NCBI GenBank assembly: GCA_013339895.1
Contig: JABACO010000021.1
Coordinates: 434,001 to 498,000 of the forward strand
DNA length: 64,000 nucleotides
Source: Ephydatia muelleri
Lineage: Eukaryota; Porifera; Demospongiae; Spongillida; Spongillidae
Direction: 5' to 3'
Part shown: positions 12,190-26,591 of the stretch, piece by piece
Numbering within the stretch: position 1 is the stretch's first letter
Layout: the number at the start of each line of letters is the position of its first letter
Made by a program: the position numbers and the translations under genes
Notes under the pieces: model-generated
Told to the model about the DNA's origin: nothing
What the model saw: only the letters and a program-made list of their open reading frames with translations
Database searches by the model: none

Positions 12190-12620
12190 TAACCAGGACA
12201 CACCTCCCACCCCCCATGTCCTACACCTCCCACCCCTGTGTCCTACAATGTGGCCACACCTCCCCACCCCCCATTTCCTACAAACCAGGACACACCTCCC
12301 ACCCTGTGTCCTACAACCAGGACACACCTCCCACCCCTGTGTCCTACAACCAGGACACACCTCCCACCCCCATGTCCTACAACCAGGACACACCTCCCAC
12401 CCCCATGTCAACCAGGACACACCTCCCACCCCATGTCCTACAACCAGGACACACCTCCCACCCCATGTCCTACAACCAGGACACACCCTCCCACCCCTGT
12501 GTCCTACAACCAGGACACACCTCCCCACCCCCTACAATGTGGCCACACCTCCCCATCCCCACAATGTGGACACAGCTCCACATCCTGGTGCCCCTACAAT
12601 GTGGACACACCTCCACATCC
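12190..12620. repeat. Tandem array, about 33-bp unit
   Basis: About 12 copies of a unit with core CCTACAACCAGGACACACCT plus a CCCACCCC spacer, degrading to ACAATGTGG-type units at the right end. It begins just past the exonuclease stop codon. Confidence 0.9.
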
Positions 12621-12657
12621 CCACCAAGGCCATCTCCAAACCTTTCTTAAGGCTACT

Positions 12658-12800
12658 TCACAAGCTTCTTTTTTCCTTTGGCTTCAACAGGTCCATGGCA
12701 CTATCCATGGGCAGAGGAGGGTTGCAACCCTTACTGGCAGCAAGACTGAGAGCACAAGTCAAGTTAGGACACACACACATATATCCACCAATATGCAAAT

Positions 12801-12840
<40 letters not shown>

Positions 12841-13728
12841 CATGTCATTGCCTGGTATATTTTCAATGACGCCCACGCGTCAGCACTTGCATACTTGACT
12901 TGTGAATCTGTCAGCACCCATTTCTCCCAGTTCGATGTTTTCTGACTCTTACAAAGGCGACGGCCCATTAGGACAGCTACTAGACCCTGCAAGCTGAACA
13001 CAGACAACTGCAACTTTGTGGCAAAGTGGTAAGTGTCCAAAACATTCCTCGTATTTACTGAATAGTGTTTAAGCAAATCAATAGCGTCGTTAGTTGCCGC
13101 ATGGCCAACCTGAAAGGAGAAATTGACGGCTTAGTGAAGATGGTCCTTCAATTTAGTAGCTATTCTATTAAACCTTGAGGATGTCACTCGATGTTAAAAT
13201 GTCTGCCAGAAGCGGTGGTATAGTCTCACTCCTGCTGCTGCCGCATCTCTGAAGGCGCCAAATTATGCACAAGTCATTACAAGCCAGCTGAACAAGCGCC
13301 GGCGGCCTGGGGACCTTGGTACTTGCTACAAAATTCGGTTTTGTCTCCGTGTCGAAACCCAAAACCTTACTACGCACAAGTTTGCTGATAACGTTGGCAA
13401 AACTCTGTTCTTCGCAGGCAGAATTTATTATGAAGGTCTTTCCAGGAAACACGAGCCGAGGAAGGCTCGACACGTCTTGCTTTTTCAGTCTTGGGTGAGG
13501 GAGTCCTACAGACATCGACATTTGTGCCACGCCGCTCTTCTCCGAGGGCAAGTTTTTGAGGCATCCCTGGCATACATGCCACAGTCGCCATGTGCGCATG
13601 ATTGTATTATTAATACGATTCATTTCAGGCGCACGTGAGGCCGGGAGTTGCTCGAGAGGGCGGTGGCCGCAACAACATTGCAGTCGATTTTGTTTTGGCA
13701 AAAACTCCGTAAGCGGAAAGGCAACCAC
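12658..13728 (-). CDS. WRN-like 3'-5' exonuclease (DEDDy), stand-alone
   Basis: Three exons on the minus strand: 13174-13728, 12852-13109 and 12658-12729, giving an open frame of 294 residues. The DEDDy nuclease residues are visible: GFDTE (first Asp and Glu, about residue 128), GHAATND (second Asp) and YASADA (Tyr and last Asp). ALVQLA and SNWEKWVL are also typical. The family trims DNA or RNA 3' ends with two metal ions. With no helicase part visible, this resembles plant WEX and animal EXD-type proteins rather than full WRN. The second intron uses a GC donor (CAG|GCAATG), so the last exon, ending in KPKEKRSL, is the least certain part. The start at 13728 is the first ATG after an in-frame stop. 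It shares a 138-bp promoter region with MYO7. Confidence 0.82.
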
Positions 13729-13866
13729 ATCTCAGCTGCAATCAAGGTGAAAAAGAATTCCTAGTTCTAAGGGACTGCAGTCTGACATTGCGTGGCTGCG
13801 GATAAGCAGAAGCCTGCCCCGCCCCCCTATTGAAAGACGAAGTAAGCGGACTCGAAGGGGAACACC
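13729..13866. promoter_or_regulatory. Putative bidirectional promoter, exonuclease / MYO7
   Basis: Only 138 bp separate the two divergent start codons, so both 5' UTRs and core promoters must lie here. It holds a GC box (CCCCGCCCCCC at about 13817-13827) and a GATAAG motif near 13801; no TATA box was seen. Confidence 0.6.
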
Positions 13867-16800
13867 ATGGTGATTCTGCGCAAAGTAAGCATACCTTTTA
13901 TCTGATAGAATTTTGCAGGAGTGCTTTGCCATTTCAAACAAATGCTTATGCGGTCACAATACATTGCGTGTCTTTTTGCACAAGGGTGATAATGTGTGGT
14001 TCGACAATACGCAAAATGGGGAATTCGAGCTACCCATCGGGGCCGTGGTGAAGTTTTCGGACACAGGGTCAGATACAGCTCGTTGATGACGAAGAGCAAG
14101 AGCACTGGGTCTCTGCAAGTGACGCCAAGAGGATAAAGCCTATGCACCCGACCAGTGCTGATGGAGTGGAGGACATGGTGAGGGAGATACGCCTTAACCG
14201 TTGGGTGGAGGAGGAGCTCGGGTTGCTTTAAAAAAAGTATACTCTTTGCGACCGTAGATCCGTTTGGGCGACCTTCACGAAGCAGGAATATTGCACAACC
14301 TTCTGATCCGTTACAAGAAACAGATGATATATGTAAGTAAATACACCTGCACGGACACACACACACGCACGCAAGCACGCACGCATGCACATGCACGCAC
14401 GCAAGCACGCACGCATGCACATGCACGCACGCAAGCACGCACGGAGCTTCTACTGCTCCTGTTGATCAAATTCTCATTGTGTGGCATATCTCTCTCACAG
14501 ACCTTCACGGGTTCCATCTTGGTGGCCATCAATCCCTACCAGCTCCTCCCCATCTATGACTCAACCTACATCCAGCAGTACAAGGACAAGAAGATAGGAG
14601 AGGAGCCACCACACATCTTCTCCATAGCAGACAATGCATACTACTTCATGAAGAGGGAACTGAGGAACATCTGTGTCATTATCAGGTGTGTTCCGTGTGA
14701 ATGTGTATGTGTGCATGTATATGTGTGTGTGTGCATGTGTGTGCATGTGTGTGTGTGTTCTGTTTCCATGTGTGTGTGCATGTGTGTGTGCATGTGTGTC
14801 TGTGTCCATGTGTGTGTGCATGTGTGCCCTAACTAGTGGTCACCCCATACCTCAGTGGAGAGAGTGGAGCAGGGAAGACAGAGTCAACCAAGCTGATCCT
14901 TCAGTTCCTGGCGGCTGTCAGTGGTCAGCACTCCTGGATCGAACAGCAGATCCTAGAGGCCAATCCCATCATGGAGGGTGTGTTCCCTTTGAATGTATAT
15001 GCTGGAGCAATGAATAGTGGTAAAGTGGGTAAACAGGGCCTTATATGGCCCTGCTCTAATTGAGTCGGGGATTATGAATGAATCCAATTGGTCCAAATGC
15101 CACATGCATGCATTTGATTGGGATTGGTCAATCCTTTCAAATGAGAAATGGGGTCAGAGTGAATGGTCATATTTATTTCATAACAGCATTTGGTAATGCC
15201 AAGACCAAACGTAACGACAACTCCAGTCGCTTTGGCAAATACATCGATGTTCACTTCAGCACTAAAGGGATTATCCAGGGAGCCAATATTGAGCAGTATC
15301 TGCTTGAGAAATCTCGCATTGTGAACCAGGTAGGGTGACCTTTTGTGTGGTTTTTGTGCCCCAGCATTGCATCTCATTTCACCTACTTGTAGCTGAAAGG
15401 AGAGAGAAACTATCACATCTTCTATCGGCTGCTGGCTGGAATGTCAAAGCAAGAGCTAGAAAAGTTGCATCTCGTATCAGACCCTTACAGATACAACTAC
15501 CTCACAAAGGCATGTCATTATGTTCCAACTAGCTTGCACATAACACATGACAATGTCATTTCTGATGTCTAAACATCTTGGGGTGACACAGGGAGACTGT
15601 GTGGAATGTGACTGCACATATGACCAGGACAACAGACCCATTGGAGACAAGGAGCACTTTGCTGTCATTCGGGGAGCCATGAAAGTGCTCAACTTCACTG
15701 AGGAAGAGATGGGAAACATCTGGCAGTTGGTTGCTACGGTGATGCATCTTGGCAACCTGATATTCAAAGGTTAGTGGGTATGAGAGCATCATTACATCAT
15801 CATTGTTTGATGTGGCATGCAGAAACGGAGAAGGCAAATCTTCCAGTAGCCCACATTGGAAACAAAGATGGTACAACCCTGGCAGCAGCCATGCTTCAGG
15901 TATGTGTTTTAAACACTGGATCATTTGATGCATTAAAAGAAGTGCTCTTATGTGAGCTGGCATGTGTTACTGCTCCCCTTCCCTCCTTCCCTTCCTTCCT
16001 TCCCTTCCTCTCCCTTCCTCCCTCCTCCCTTCCTACTCCCTTCCCCTTCCCTCCTTCCCTTCCTCCCTTCCCTCCTCCCTTCCCACTCCCTTCCCCTTCC
16101 CTCCTTCCCTTCCTCCCTTCCCTCTCCCTCCTCCCCTTCCCACCACAGGTACCTGCAGAAGGCCTGGAGCAGGCGCTGTGCAACAAGTCCACAGTAACCA
16201 GGGGGGAGGTGGTAGTGAGCCCCATCAGTGGCTCTGCAGCACAAGACGTGTGTGACGCCTTTGTCAAAGGCATATATGGCCGTGTCTTTGTCTGGATTGT
16301 GCAGAAAATCAACAAGACCATCTATAAGCCACCGGTAAGAGGCAGAGAGGTGTGGTCAGAGGCAGGAAGGTGTGGTCAGAGGAAGGAAGGTGTGGTCAGA
16401 GGCAGGGAGGTGTGGTCAGGGGCAGGAGGTGTGGTCAAAGCTTATGGGAAGTGGTGCACTTAGGAGCTGTGCCATGTGCAGATTGTGGTACTCCAAGATG
16501 GAAGTCAGCCAAGCAGATATCACAGTTCAAGCATGCATCTCGTTGTCTCCCACACCCACACATGTCCATCACACACCCACACATGCCCCATCACACCCCC
16601 ACACATGTCCATCACACACCCACACATGCCCCATCACACACCCACACATGTCTCATCACACACCCACACATGCCCCATCACACACCCACACATGTCTCAT
16701 CACACACCCACACATGCCCATCACACACCCACACATGCCCATCACACACACATCACACATGCCCATCACACACCCACACATGCCCCATCACACACCCACA

Positions 16801-19800
16801 CATGTCCATCACACACCACCCACACATATGTAGGAGGACAAAAAGGACAAGAGGCTATCCATTGGAGTACTTGACATCTTTGGTTTTGAGAGTTTCCAAA
16901 TCAACAGTTTTGAGCAACTGTGCATCAACTTTTGCAACGAGAATCTGCAGCAATTCTTTGTTCACCACATCTTCAAGCTGGAACAGGCAGAGTATGACAA
17001 AGAACGCATCCAGTGGGAACACATTGAGTTCAAAGATAATCAAGAAATCCTTGATATCCTGTCAGCCAAGCCATTGAATATCATCTCACTGGTTGATGAG
17101 GAAAGCAAGTTTCCAAAGGTATGTGTGTGTGTGTGCCAGTGGTTTTGTGTGTGTGTGTGTGTGTGTGTGCACAATGTATATGAATGCCCTCTCACCCTTT
17201 GCACACCCTCCACCCTCACACATCACACCATCCTTATACCTCTACACAGGGCACAGACCTATCCATGCTGCAAAAGCTTCACAACCAACACGGCACGAAT
17301 CCTCACTACGTGATGCCAAAGTCTTCCATTGTTCATGAGTTTGGCATAGTGCATTTTGCTGGCACTGTGAGCTACCAAGCCAAGGGATTCCTTGACAAGA
17401 ACAGGGACACTTTCAGCAATGATCTGTTTGACCTCCTAAGCAAAAGTCGCTCACCTTTCCTCCTTGAAATATTTAAGAACGACAGAACAATGGTAAGCCA
17501 TATAAACTGGCTAATAGCCACACCCACCGACTAGTCAGGTAGTTCAGAATACAGAAATGAGAGCATGTAAAAAGGAACGTAGATGGCCAAATTCAGTAAC
17601 ATTCTAAGTTGTGGTTGCTGTGCACACAATGCCTCACAAGTAAATCCAATTTCTCTTTCAGACGGCAGAAACCCGTAAGAAGTCGCCAACACTGGCCCTA
17701 CAGTTCAAGAAGTCACTGGATGAGCTAATGCTTACCCTCAGTCAGTGTCAGCCATTCTTTGTGCGATGCATTAAACCCAACGAGCACAAAGAAGCCTTAA
17801 CTTTTGACCGAGAACTTTGCACACGTCAGCTGAGGTATTCTGGAATGAGGGAAACTATCAGGTGAGTTATGCTTTGTTGTCTAGTGGACCAGTCAGTTAC
17901 TAGACTAGTAGTAAAGTGCTCTGATGAACTGCTAATATCATCAACATACCAGGATTCGTCGTGCTGGGTACCCGATCCGTCACACTTTCAAGGAGTTTGT
18001 GGAGAGGTATTATGTCCTACAGCCAGGGATGATCGTGGCGCAAGTGCCAGACATGAAGCTAGCTGCCAAAACCCTGTGCACTAAGGTGCTGGGGGGACAT
18101 GACTGGCAGATCGGAAACACCAAGGTCTTCATCAAGGTACGACCATTACATCATCACACAGCAGTACCCATCGGTCGCATGACAATCGCATGACACAGTC
18201 ACATGACAATCACAGCACAGTGACATGTGTTCATATGACCGCATGACAAATGTGCATGCTCCCTAGCAACATGTAGACATGGGGTCCCTAGCAACATATA
18301 GACCTAGGACTTTATCCCTACAGGATGCGGACGATTTGCTTCTGGAGGAGCTGCGCGATGTAGCACTGACAACTAGGGTTGTCCTTATCCAGAGGTGGGT
18401 GCGTGGGTTCTTCCAGCGTCGCAGGTTCCTTCGCATGAGGAGGGCAGCACTTGTGCTCCAGAAGAACTACAGACGCCACTACGCAGCCAGGAGATACAAA
18501 ATTGTAAGGACAGATGCACACTAGACACACACACACACATGCACACACCTCACACACATGCACACACCTCACACACATGCACACACCTCACACACATGCA
18601 CACACACCAAACACACACATGCACACACCTCACACACATGCACACACCTCACACACATGCACACACCTCACACACATGCACACACCTCACACACGTGCAC
18701 ACACACCAAACACACACATGCACAAGGGATGCTGGTATGACTGTTTCCGTTTGATTCACATGCACTGTCTTGACTCATGCATCCAATTGGCTGCTGTATG
18801 TGTGTATACATGGAGTGAGGGCTTGAGCTGCTGTATGTGTGTATACATGGAGTGAGGGCTTGAGCTGCTGTATTGGAGTGAGGGCTGAGCTGCTGTATGG
18901 AGTGAGGGCTTGAGCTGCTGTATTGGAGTGAGGGCTTGAGCTGCTGTATTGGAGTGAGGGCTTGAGCTGTTGTATTGGAGTGAGGGCTAGAGCTGCTGTA
19001 TTGGAGTGAGGGCTTGAGCTGCTGTATTGGAGTGAGGGCTTGAGCTGTTGTATTGGAGTGAGGGCTAGAGCTGCTGTATTGGAGTGAGGGCTTGAGCTGC
19101 TGTATTGGAGTGAGGGCTTGAGCTGCTGTATTGGAGTGAGGGCTTGAGCTGCTGTATTGGAGTGAGGGCTTGAGCTGTTGTATTGGAGTGAGGGCTTGAG
19201 CTGTTGTATTGGAGTGAGGGCTTGAGCTGCTGTATTGGAGTGAGGGCTTGAGCTGCAGTGGGGCTTGAGGCTGCTGTATTGGAGTGAGGGCTTGAGCTGC
19301 TGTATTGGAGTGAGGGCTTGATCTTCATCATAGTACGCAGGAGTGTGACACACACAATCCTCCTCTTCCCCCCTCCAACAGATGAAGAAGGGCTTAATCG
19401 CCTCCAAGCCACCTTCAGGGCCAAGAAGAAGAAACAGAGCAAGACGTACAGGAGGATGAGGGCACGAGTCAGGGCACTTCAGAGGCGTTGCAGAGGTTAC
19501 CTGGCACGAAGGACGCTTCAGAAATGCGCCTTCAGAGCATCATCAAGATCCAGGCCCTTATTCGAAGGATCATTGCCATTCGACGAGTGAAACTGCTGTG
19601 AAAATAGAGGTACTGTGTGTGTGGAAGGTGTGGGGACCGGAGTAGATAGTGGTATCTGAGTCCATAGACACTTGTAAGATGGTACAAAGCCATCAAGTGG
19701 TGTGTTAAGCAGACACTGCAATTATTGCTCACAGATATGTATGACATTTGTGTGCACTACTCGTGAGCTGTATTAAAGTGAATAGCCATCTTGAATGAAG

Positions 19801-21464
19801 AGGCTCACTATTCAATTTACTAACAGACAGTAAAGCGCTTGGAAGCTGAAAAGTTGCGCAAAGAAGAGGAAGAGAGGTTGAAGAAGCAAATGAGAGGTGA
19901 AGAGGCCCGGAAGGAAGCAGAGAGACTGCATAAGGTGGGCTCCACTTAGGGTGGTGGGAATGTCCAGGCTCATTAGTATGGAAGCTTGAACCTTCATATA
20001 CTATGCCGTTTTCTCTGGCTGCAGGAACGACTTGCTAAGATTGAACAAGAGCAGGCTGAAGAGGCAGAAAGGATCAGAAATGAAGCAAAGAGAAAGCGGT
20101 CAGAGGTCATTCGAATGGAAGAGGCAGCCAAAAACCGTTTGGCAGAAGCTGACAAACCTGTTGATGACTCCAAGATAGTTGATCAAATGTTTGGGTTCTT
20201 GCCAGGTATTCCTTACCTATTTTCCATCCTCATCCCCCTCTCATCCCATCCTGCCTCTCCTCCTCCCCATCCCACCTCCTCTCCTCCCCATCCCACCTCC
20301 CCTCCTCCCCAACCCACCTCCCCTCCTCCCCAACCCACCTCCCTCCTCCCATTCCACATCCTCTCCTCCCCAACCCACCTCTCCGTCCCCCTTATTTCAA
20401 CTCTCTTTAACTTTCCAGGTCGTGAGGGGGTAGAGCCCCAGGGGGAGGTGATTGGGAAGGTACATACATCTGAAGTGGAGGCAGAGGACTTGTCACAGTA
20501 CAAGTTTGCCAAGTTTGCAGCCACTTACTTCCAAGGTGCAGCCACACACAACTACATCAAGAGAGCCCTCAGGCAGCCATTATTGGCTCTGAAGAGCGAA
20601 CAGGATGTTCAGGTTAATTGATGGTTAATTTTAGCATCATGGCATTAATTGATCTTTGTAATATATAATTTACTATAATGCGCTAATGTGATTACCATGG
20701 TTACCACAACACAGCAAGCATTTGTACCACTGCCAGCTGGTCAGTGTGCTTCCCGCCCTCGTGCAGGCTGCTTTGGACATATGGGTCATGATTCTTCTGG
20801 TTCATTGGGGATATGCCTGAACCCAAAGAGACCCCAGCTTCCCCAGAAGGCAAAGGAGAATCTTGGAAGTGGTTTGAAGAAGAAACTGTACGGAACTATC
20901 AAGGAAGGAAGTTTGGTAACCCCAAGGAAGAGGGAGATAGTAGCAGTACTGATGCCGTCAGAGGGATGGGAGGGAATGGGAGAGGTGTGTGCAGCTTCTT
21001 TGTATGTTTGAGGGGTAGGTGTGTGAGGGGGTATGTGTGGGAGGGAGGGGTGGTGGGAGGGGGAGGGTGTGTCGGGGGATGGGGAGGGGGGTGAGGGGAG
21101 GTGTGTGGGGAGGGGGAGAGTGTGTGGGGAGGTGGGAGGGGGAGGGGGGGTGGGTGTGGAGGGGGAGGGGGGGGGGTGGGGAGGGGGGGGTGGAGGGGGA
21201 GGGGGTGTGAGGGGGAGGGGGTGTGTGAGGGGGAGGGGTGCGAGGGGGGAGGGGGTGTGAGGGGGAGGGGTGTGTGAGGGGGAGGGGTGTGAGGGGAGGT
21301 GTGCGAGGGGGGGTGGTGATGGGACAGGTGATGCACAAGGAAATGTGTTTTAACCACACACACTATGCAGCCAATAAAACTGTTGCCAGATGGGAGGGGT
21401 GGTATGACTTTGTGGTGGGGAGGTGTTTATGCGAGATGTGTTTAATGAGCCAAACAAACACACA

Positions 21465-21498
<34 letters not shown>

Positions 21499-23374
21499 TG
21501 CACACACACACAAATACACACACAAAAAAATACACACAAATACTTGCACACATGCATATAGCCTCGTGGTGAGGAAAGACGCAAAGAAAGTCTGCGCAAG
21601 AGAATAGCATCCATGACACTGAAGAAGAAGTCAAAGCTATCTCCTGATGTGGTGGGAGCCATTGAAGGTGGGGAGGACAGTGCCATGACTCTCCAGAAGA
21701 CCACTACCAACCTTGAGAAGCTTCACTTCATTATTGGCTATGGCATCCTGAAGCCTGAACTGAGAGATGAGATCTACTGCCAGATATGTAAGCAGCTGAT
21801 CCAGAACCCAGTCAAAGACATCCCACGCCAGGGGGTGGGTCCTGCTGTCCCTCTGTGTGGGCTGCTTTGCTCCTAGCAACAAGGTGAGCTGTCCCTAGAA
21901 ACATGTAGATATGGATTTGTCCCTAGCTATGTGAAGTAGGGAGGGGTTACTGCTTTTAGCAGTCAATGTTTCCATCACACTGACACTCCCTCCTCCATCT
22001 CACACTGACACTCCCCTCCCTCCTACAGCTGATCAAGTACATCAGGTGTTTCATCAGCGAAGGTCCCCCGGGCTACGCCCCTTACTGTGAGGAGCGGCTG
22101 TGTCGTACGCAGGTCAATGGCTGCAGACACCAGCCCCCTTCCTGGCTGGAGCTGCAGGCCACCAAGTCCAAGAAACCTCTGATGCTTCCTATCACCTTCA
22201 TGGATGGAAACACCAAGACACTGCTAGCAGACTCTGCAACCACTGCCAAGGAGCTGTGTGTGGAGCTGGCCGAAAAGATTGGCTTGAAAGACTCGTTTGG
22301 TTTCTCTCTGTACATTGCACTGTTTGACAAGGTAATAGCCCTCACTTGATAATGTGGTCACTGTAGAAGTTTTAATGACAACATGGTTTTAATGCACTAC
22401 TCTCCTCACACCCTCACACCTCTCCTCCCACCCCCTCTGCCCCTTCCTCCTCCCCAGGTCTCCTCGCTGGGAAGTGGGGGTGACCACGTCATGGACGCCA
22501 TATCTCAGTGTGAGCAGTATGCCAAGGAGATGGGTGCCCAGGAGCGCAATGCCCCCTGGAGGCTGTTCTTCCGCAAGGAGATATTTGCCCCCTGGCACAC
22601 ACCTTCTGAGGACCCTGTGGGCACCAACCTCATATACCAGCAGATTGTGAGGGGAATTAAGTTCGGAGAGTACCGCTGTGATAGGGTAAGCACCACATGG
22701 TAGCCATGGTAACACACCCTATGTCATGTGGTCATGGTGGTGTAATCATGTCACATTGACCATCCCCTCCCTCCCCACCATCCTCACTAGAATGAAGATA
22801 TGGCAGCATTGGCTGGACAGCAGTACTACATTGAGTTTGGCACAGAGCTGTCCCAGGAACGCCTGGTTGCTCTTCTTCCAGTCAGCATCCCAGACTCCCT
22901 TCTGGCACCCGCAGGTGCCCAAGACAAGTGGGTGCAGATGATAGCCACCGTATTTGCTAAGGTAAGGGACGGTGCCAGCTGTGGGCCAATTAATTCAAGT
23001 GTGGAGGTGTGGTGTGGAGGTGCGGTGTGGAGGTGTGGTGTGGAGGTGTGGTGTGGAGGTGTGGGGTGTGGAGGTGTGGTGTGGAGGTGTGGGTGGGGAG
23101 GTGTGGTGTGGAGGTGTGGTGTGGATGGTGTGGTGTGGAGGTGTGGTGTGGAGGTGTGGTGTGAGGTGTGGTGTGGAGGTGTGGTGTGGAGGTGTGGTGT
23201 GGAGGTGTGGTGTGGAGGTGTGGTGTGGAGGTGTGGTGTGGAGGTGTGGTGTGGAGGTGTGGTGTGGAGGTGTGGTGTGGAGGTGTAGTGTGGAGGTGTG
23301 GTGTGTGGAGGTGTGTGGGTGTATACATGTTCACAGTTATATTGTTACAGGCTCCTATGTCAAGAACAAGGTTG
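13867..23374 (+). CDS. MYO7A: Myosin VII heavy chain (motor, 5 IQ, helix, MyTH4-FERM 1), 3' end cut by gap
   Basis: Exons: 13867-13884, 13985-14177, 14258-14332, 14501-14685, 14856-14977, 15187-15329, 15393-15509, 15592-15769, 15823-15899, 16149-16334, 16834-17118, 17250-17492, 17662-17861, 17953-18136, 18324-18503, 19382-19586, 19827-19934, 20025-20205, 20419-20612, about 20767-20950, 21562-21883, 22029-22331, 22458-22685, 22791-22961, 23351-gap. The start MVILRK matches vertebrate myosin VIIa. Motor motifs are present: P-loop GESGAGKT, switch [10 protein letters not shown], switch II DIFGFE, actin-binding [12 protein letters not shown]. Five IQ motifs, a charged helix, MyTH4 and FERM ([28 protein letters not shown]) follow. 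About 1430 of roughly 2200 family residues are seen; the SH3 and second MyTH4-FERM are missing at the gap. Intron 7 has a GC donor (AAG|GCATGT). Single-base indels break frame in exons 2, 16, 20 and 21. Myosin VII moves or anchors cargo in actin protrusions. Confidence 0.95.
14345..14445. repeat. CACGCACGCAAG microsatellite in MYO7 intron 3
   Basis: Three copies of CACGCACGCAAGCACGCACG with ATGCACATG spacers. A related TG-rich tract fills intron 4 (14700-14830). Confidence 0.85.
15965..16140. repeat. CCTT-rich pyrimidine tract before MYO7 exon 10
   Basis: About 175 bp of CCCTTCCTTCC-type sequence with few purines, ending in the CACCACAG acceptor of exon 10. It is an extreme polypyrimidine tract. 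Confidence 0.9.
16550..16830. repeat. Tandem array CACACCCACACATGCCCCAT in MYO7 intron 10
   Basis: About 15 copies of an 18-20 bp unit alternate between ATGTCCATCA and ATGCCCCATCA forms. It abuts the acceptor of exon 11. Upstream, 16334-16440 has a GGAAGGTGTGGTCAGAGGCA repeat starting at the exon 10 donor. Confidence 0.9.
18528..18725. repeat. ACACACATGCACACACCTC array in MYO7 intron 15
   Basis: About ten 19-20 bp units beginning 25 bp after the exon 15 donor. The same array is in the left arm at about 2390-2570. Confidence 0.9.
18790..19325. repeat. Intronic minisatellite, 26-bp unit (MYO7 intron 15)
   Basis: About 20 copies of a unit with core TATTGGAGTGAGGGCTTGAG. The variants TTGTATT and CTAGAGC recur in a fixed order, so blocks of several units have duplicated together. 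It is longer than its counterpart at 1871-2320. Confidence 0.92.
20235..20400. repeat. CCTCCTCCCCATCCCA array in MYO7 intron 18
   Basis: Eight or so 15-16 bp pyrimidine-rich units occupy the intron between exons 18 and 19. An open frame runs from exon 18 through it without a stop, but the family match resumes only in exon 19. Confidence 0.85.
20995..21330 (+). repeat. G-rich array in MYO7 intron 20
   Basis: About 330 bp of GTGAGGGGGAGGGGT-type units on the plus strand, with many runs of four or more G close together. The left-arm counterpart at about 30-240 is shorter. Confidence 0.9.
22995..23320. repeat. Tandem array GGTGTGGTGTGGA (13 bp) in MYO7 intron 24
   Basis: About 24 copies of GGTGTGGTGTGGA with a few GGTGTGGGGTGTGG variants. 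It lies directly before the last exon fragment and the N gap, and probably caused the assembly break. Confidence 0.95.
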
Positions 23375-23474
23375 NNNNNNNNNNNNNNNNNNNNNNNNNN
23401 NNNNNNNNNNNNNNNNNNNNNNNNNNNNNNNNNNNNNNNNNNNNNNNNNNNNNNNNNNNNNNNNNNNNNNNNNN
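23375..23474. other. Assembly gap, 100 N
   Basis: Exactly 100 N, likely a placeholder. Roughly 700-800 codons of MYO7 that the family predicts are not in this window, so the true missing sequence is far longer than 100 bp, or the right side belongs elsewhere. Confidence 0.99.
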
Positions 23475-23575
23475 AGTAGATAGCACAGGAGATAGAGGAG
23501 TGGATAGCAGAGGAGAAGATGGAGTGGATAGCACAGGAGAAGATGGAGGAGTGGATTGCACAGGAGGAGATAAAG
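23475..23575. repeat. AGTGGATAGCACAGGAGAAG tandem repeat
   Basis: Four copies of a 24-27 bp purine-rich unit lie between the gap and the PRKX stop codon. The array may continue into the gap. Confidence 0.85.
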
Positions 23576-23579
23576 GCTG

Positions 23580-26475
<2,896 letters not shown>

Positions 26476-26591
26476 TCTTAAACTAAAAACAACACTATTG
26501 AGCCCAGTTGTCTGGAAACATATTTCGGGCGCTATCTAATTCTACGTTGTAACCGCCCTCATACGAAAAATTGATCGTGTGACGTAACGTC
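26476..26591. promoter_or_regulatory. Putative bidirectional promoter with CRE-like palindrome, PRKX / MFSD1
   Basis: 116 bp separate the two start codons. TGACGTAACGTCA at 26580-26592 is a 13-base palindrome made of two CRE half sites (TGACGT / ACGTCA) around a central A, and its last base is the A of the MFSD1 ATG. Full CREs are TGACGTCA, so this is a spaced variant. No TATA box. Confidence 0.5.

Larger units (their letters stand above)
17506..21357 (+). repeat. Inverted duplication arm (partner of 1-3657)
   Basis: This arm lies inside the continuous MYO7 gene. It matches the reverse complement of 1-3657 through exons 13-20 and their introns, with scattered small differences. Confidence 0.95.

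Noticed and set aside
20213-20524. Gly/Trp-rich frames opposite MYO7 introns
   Set aside because: Antisense of pyrimidine-rich intronic repeats; no gene features.
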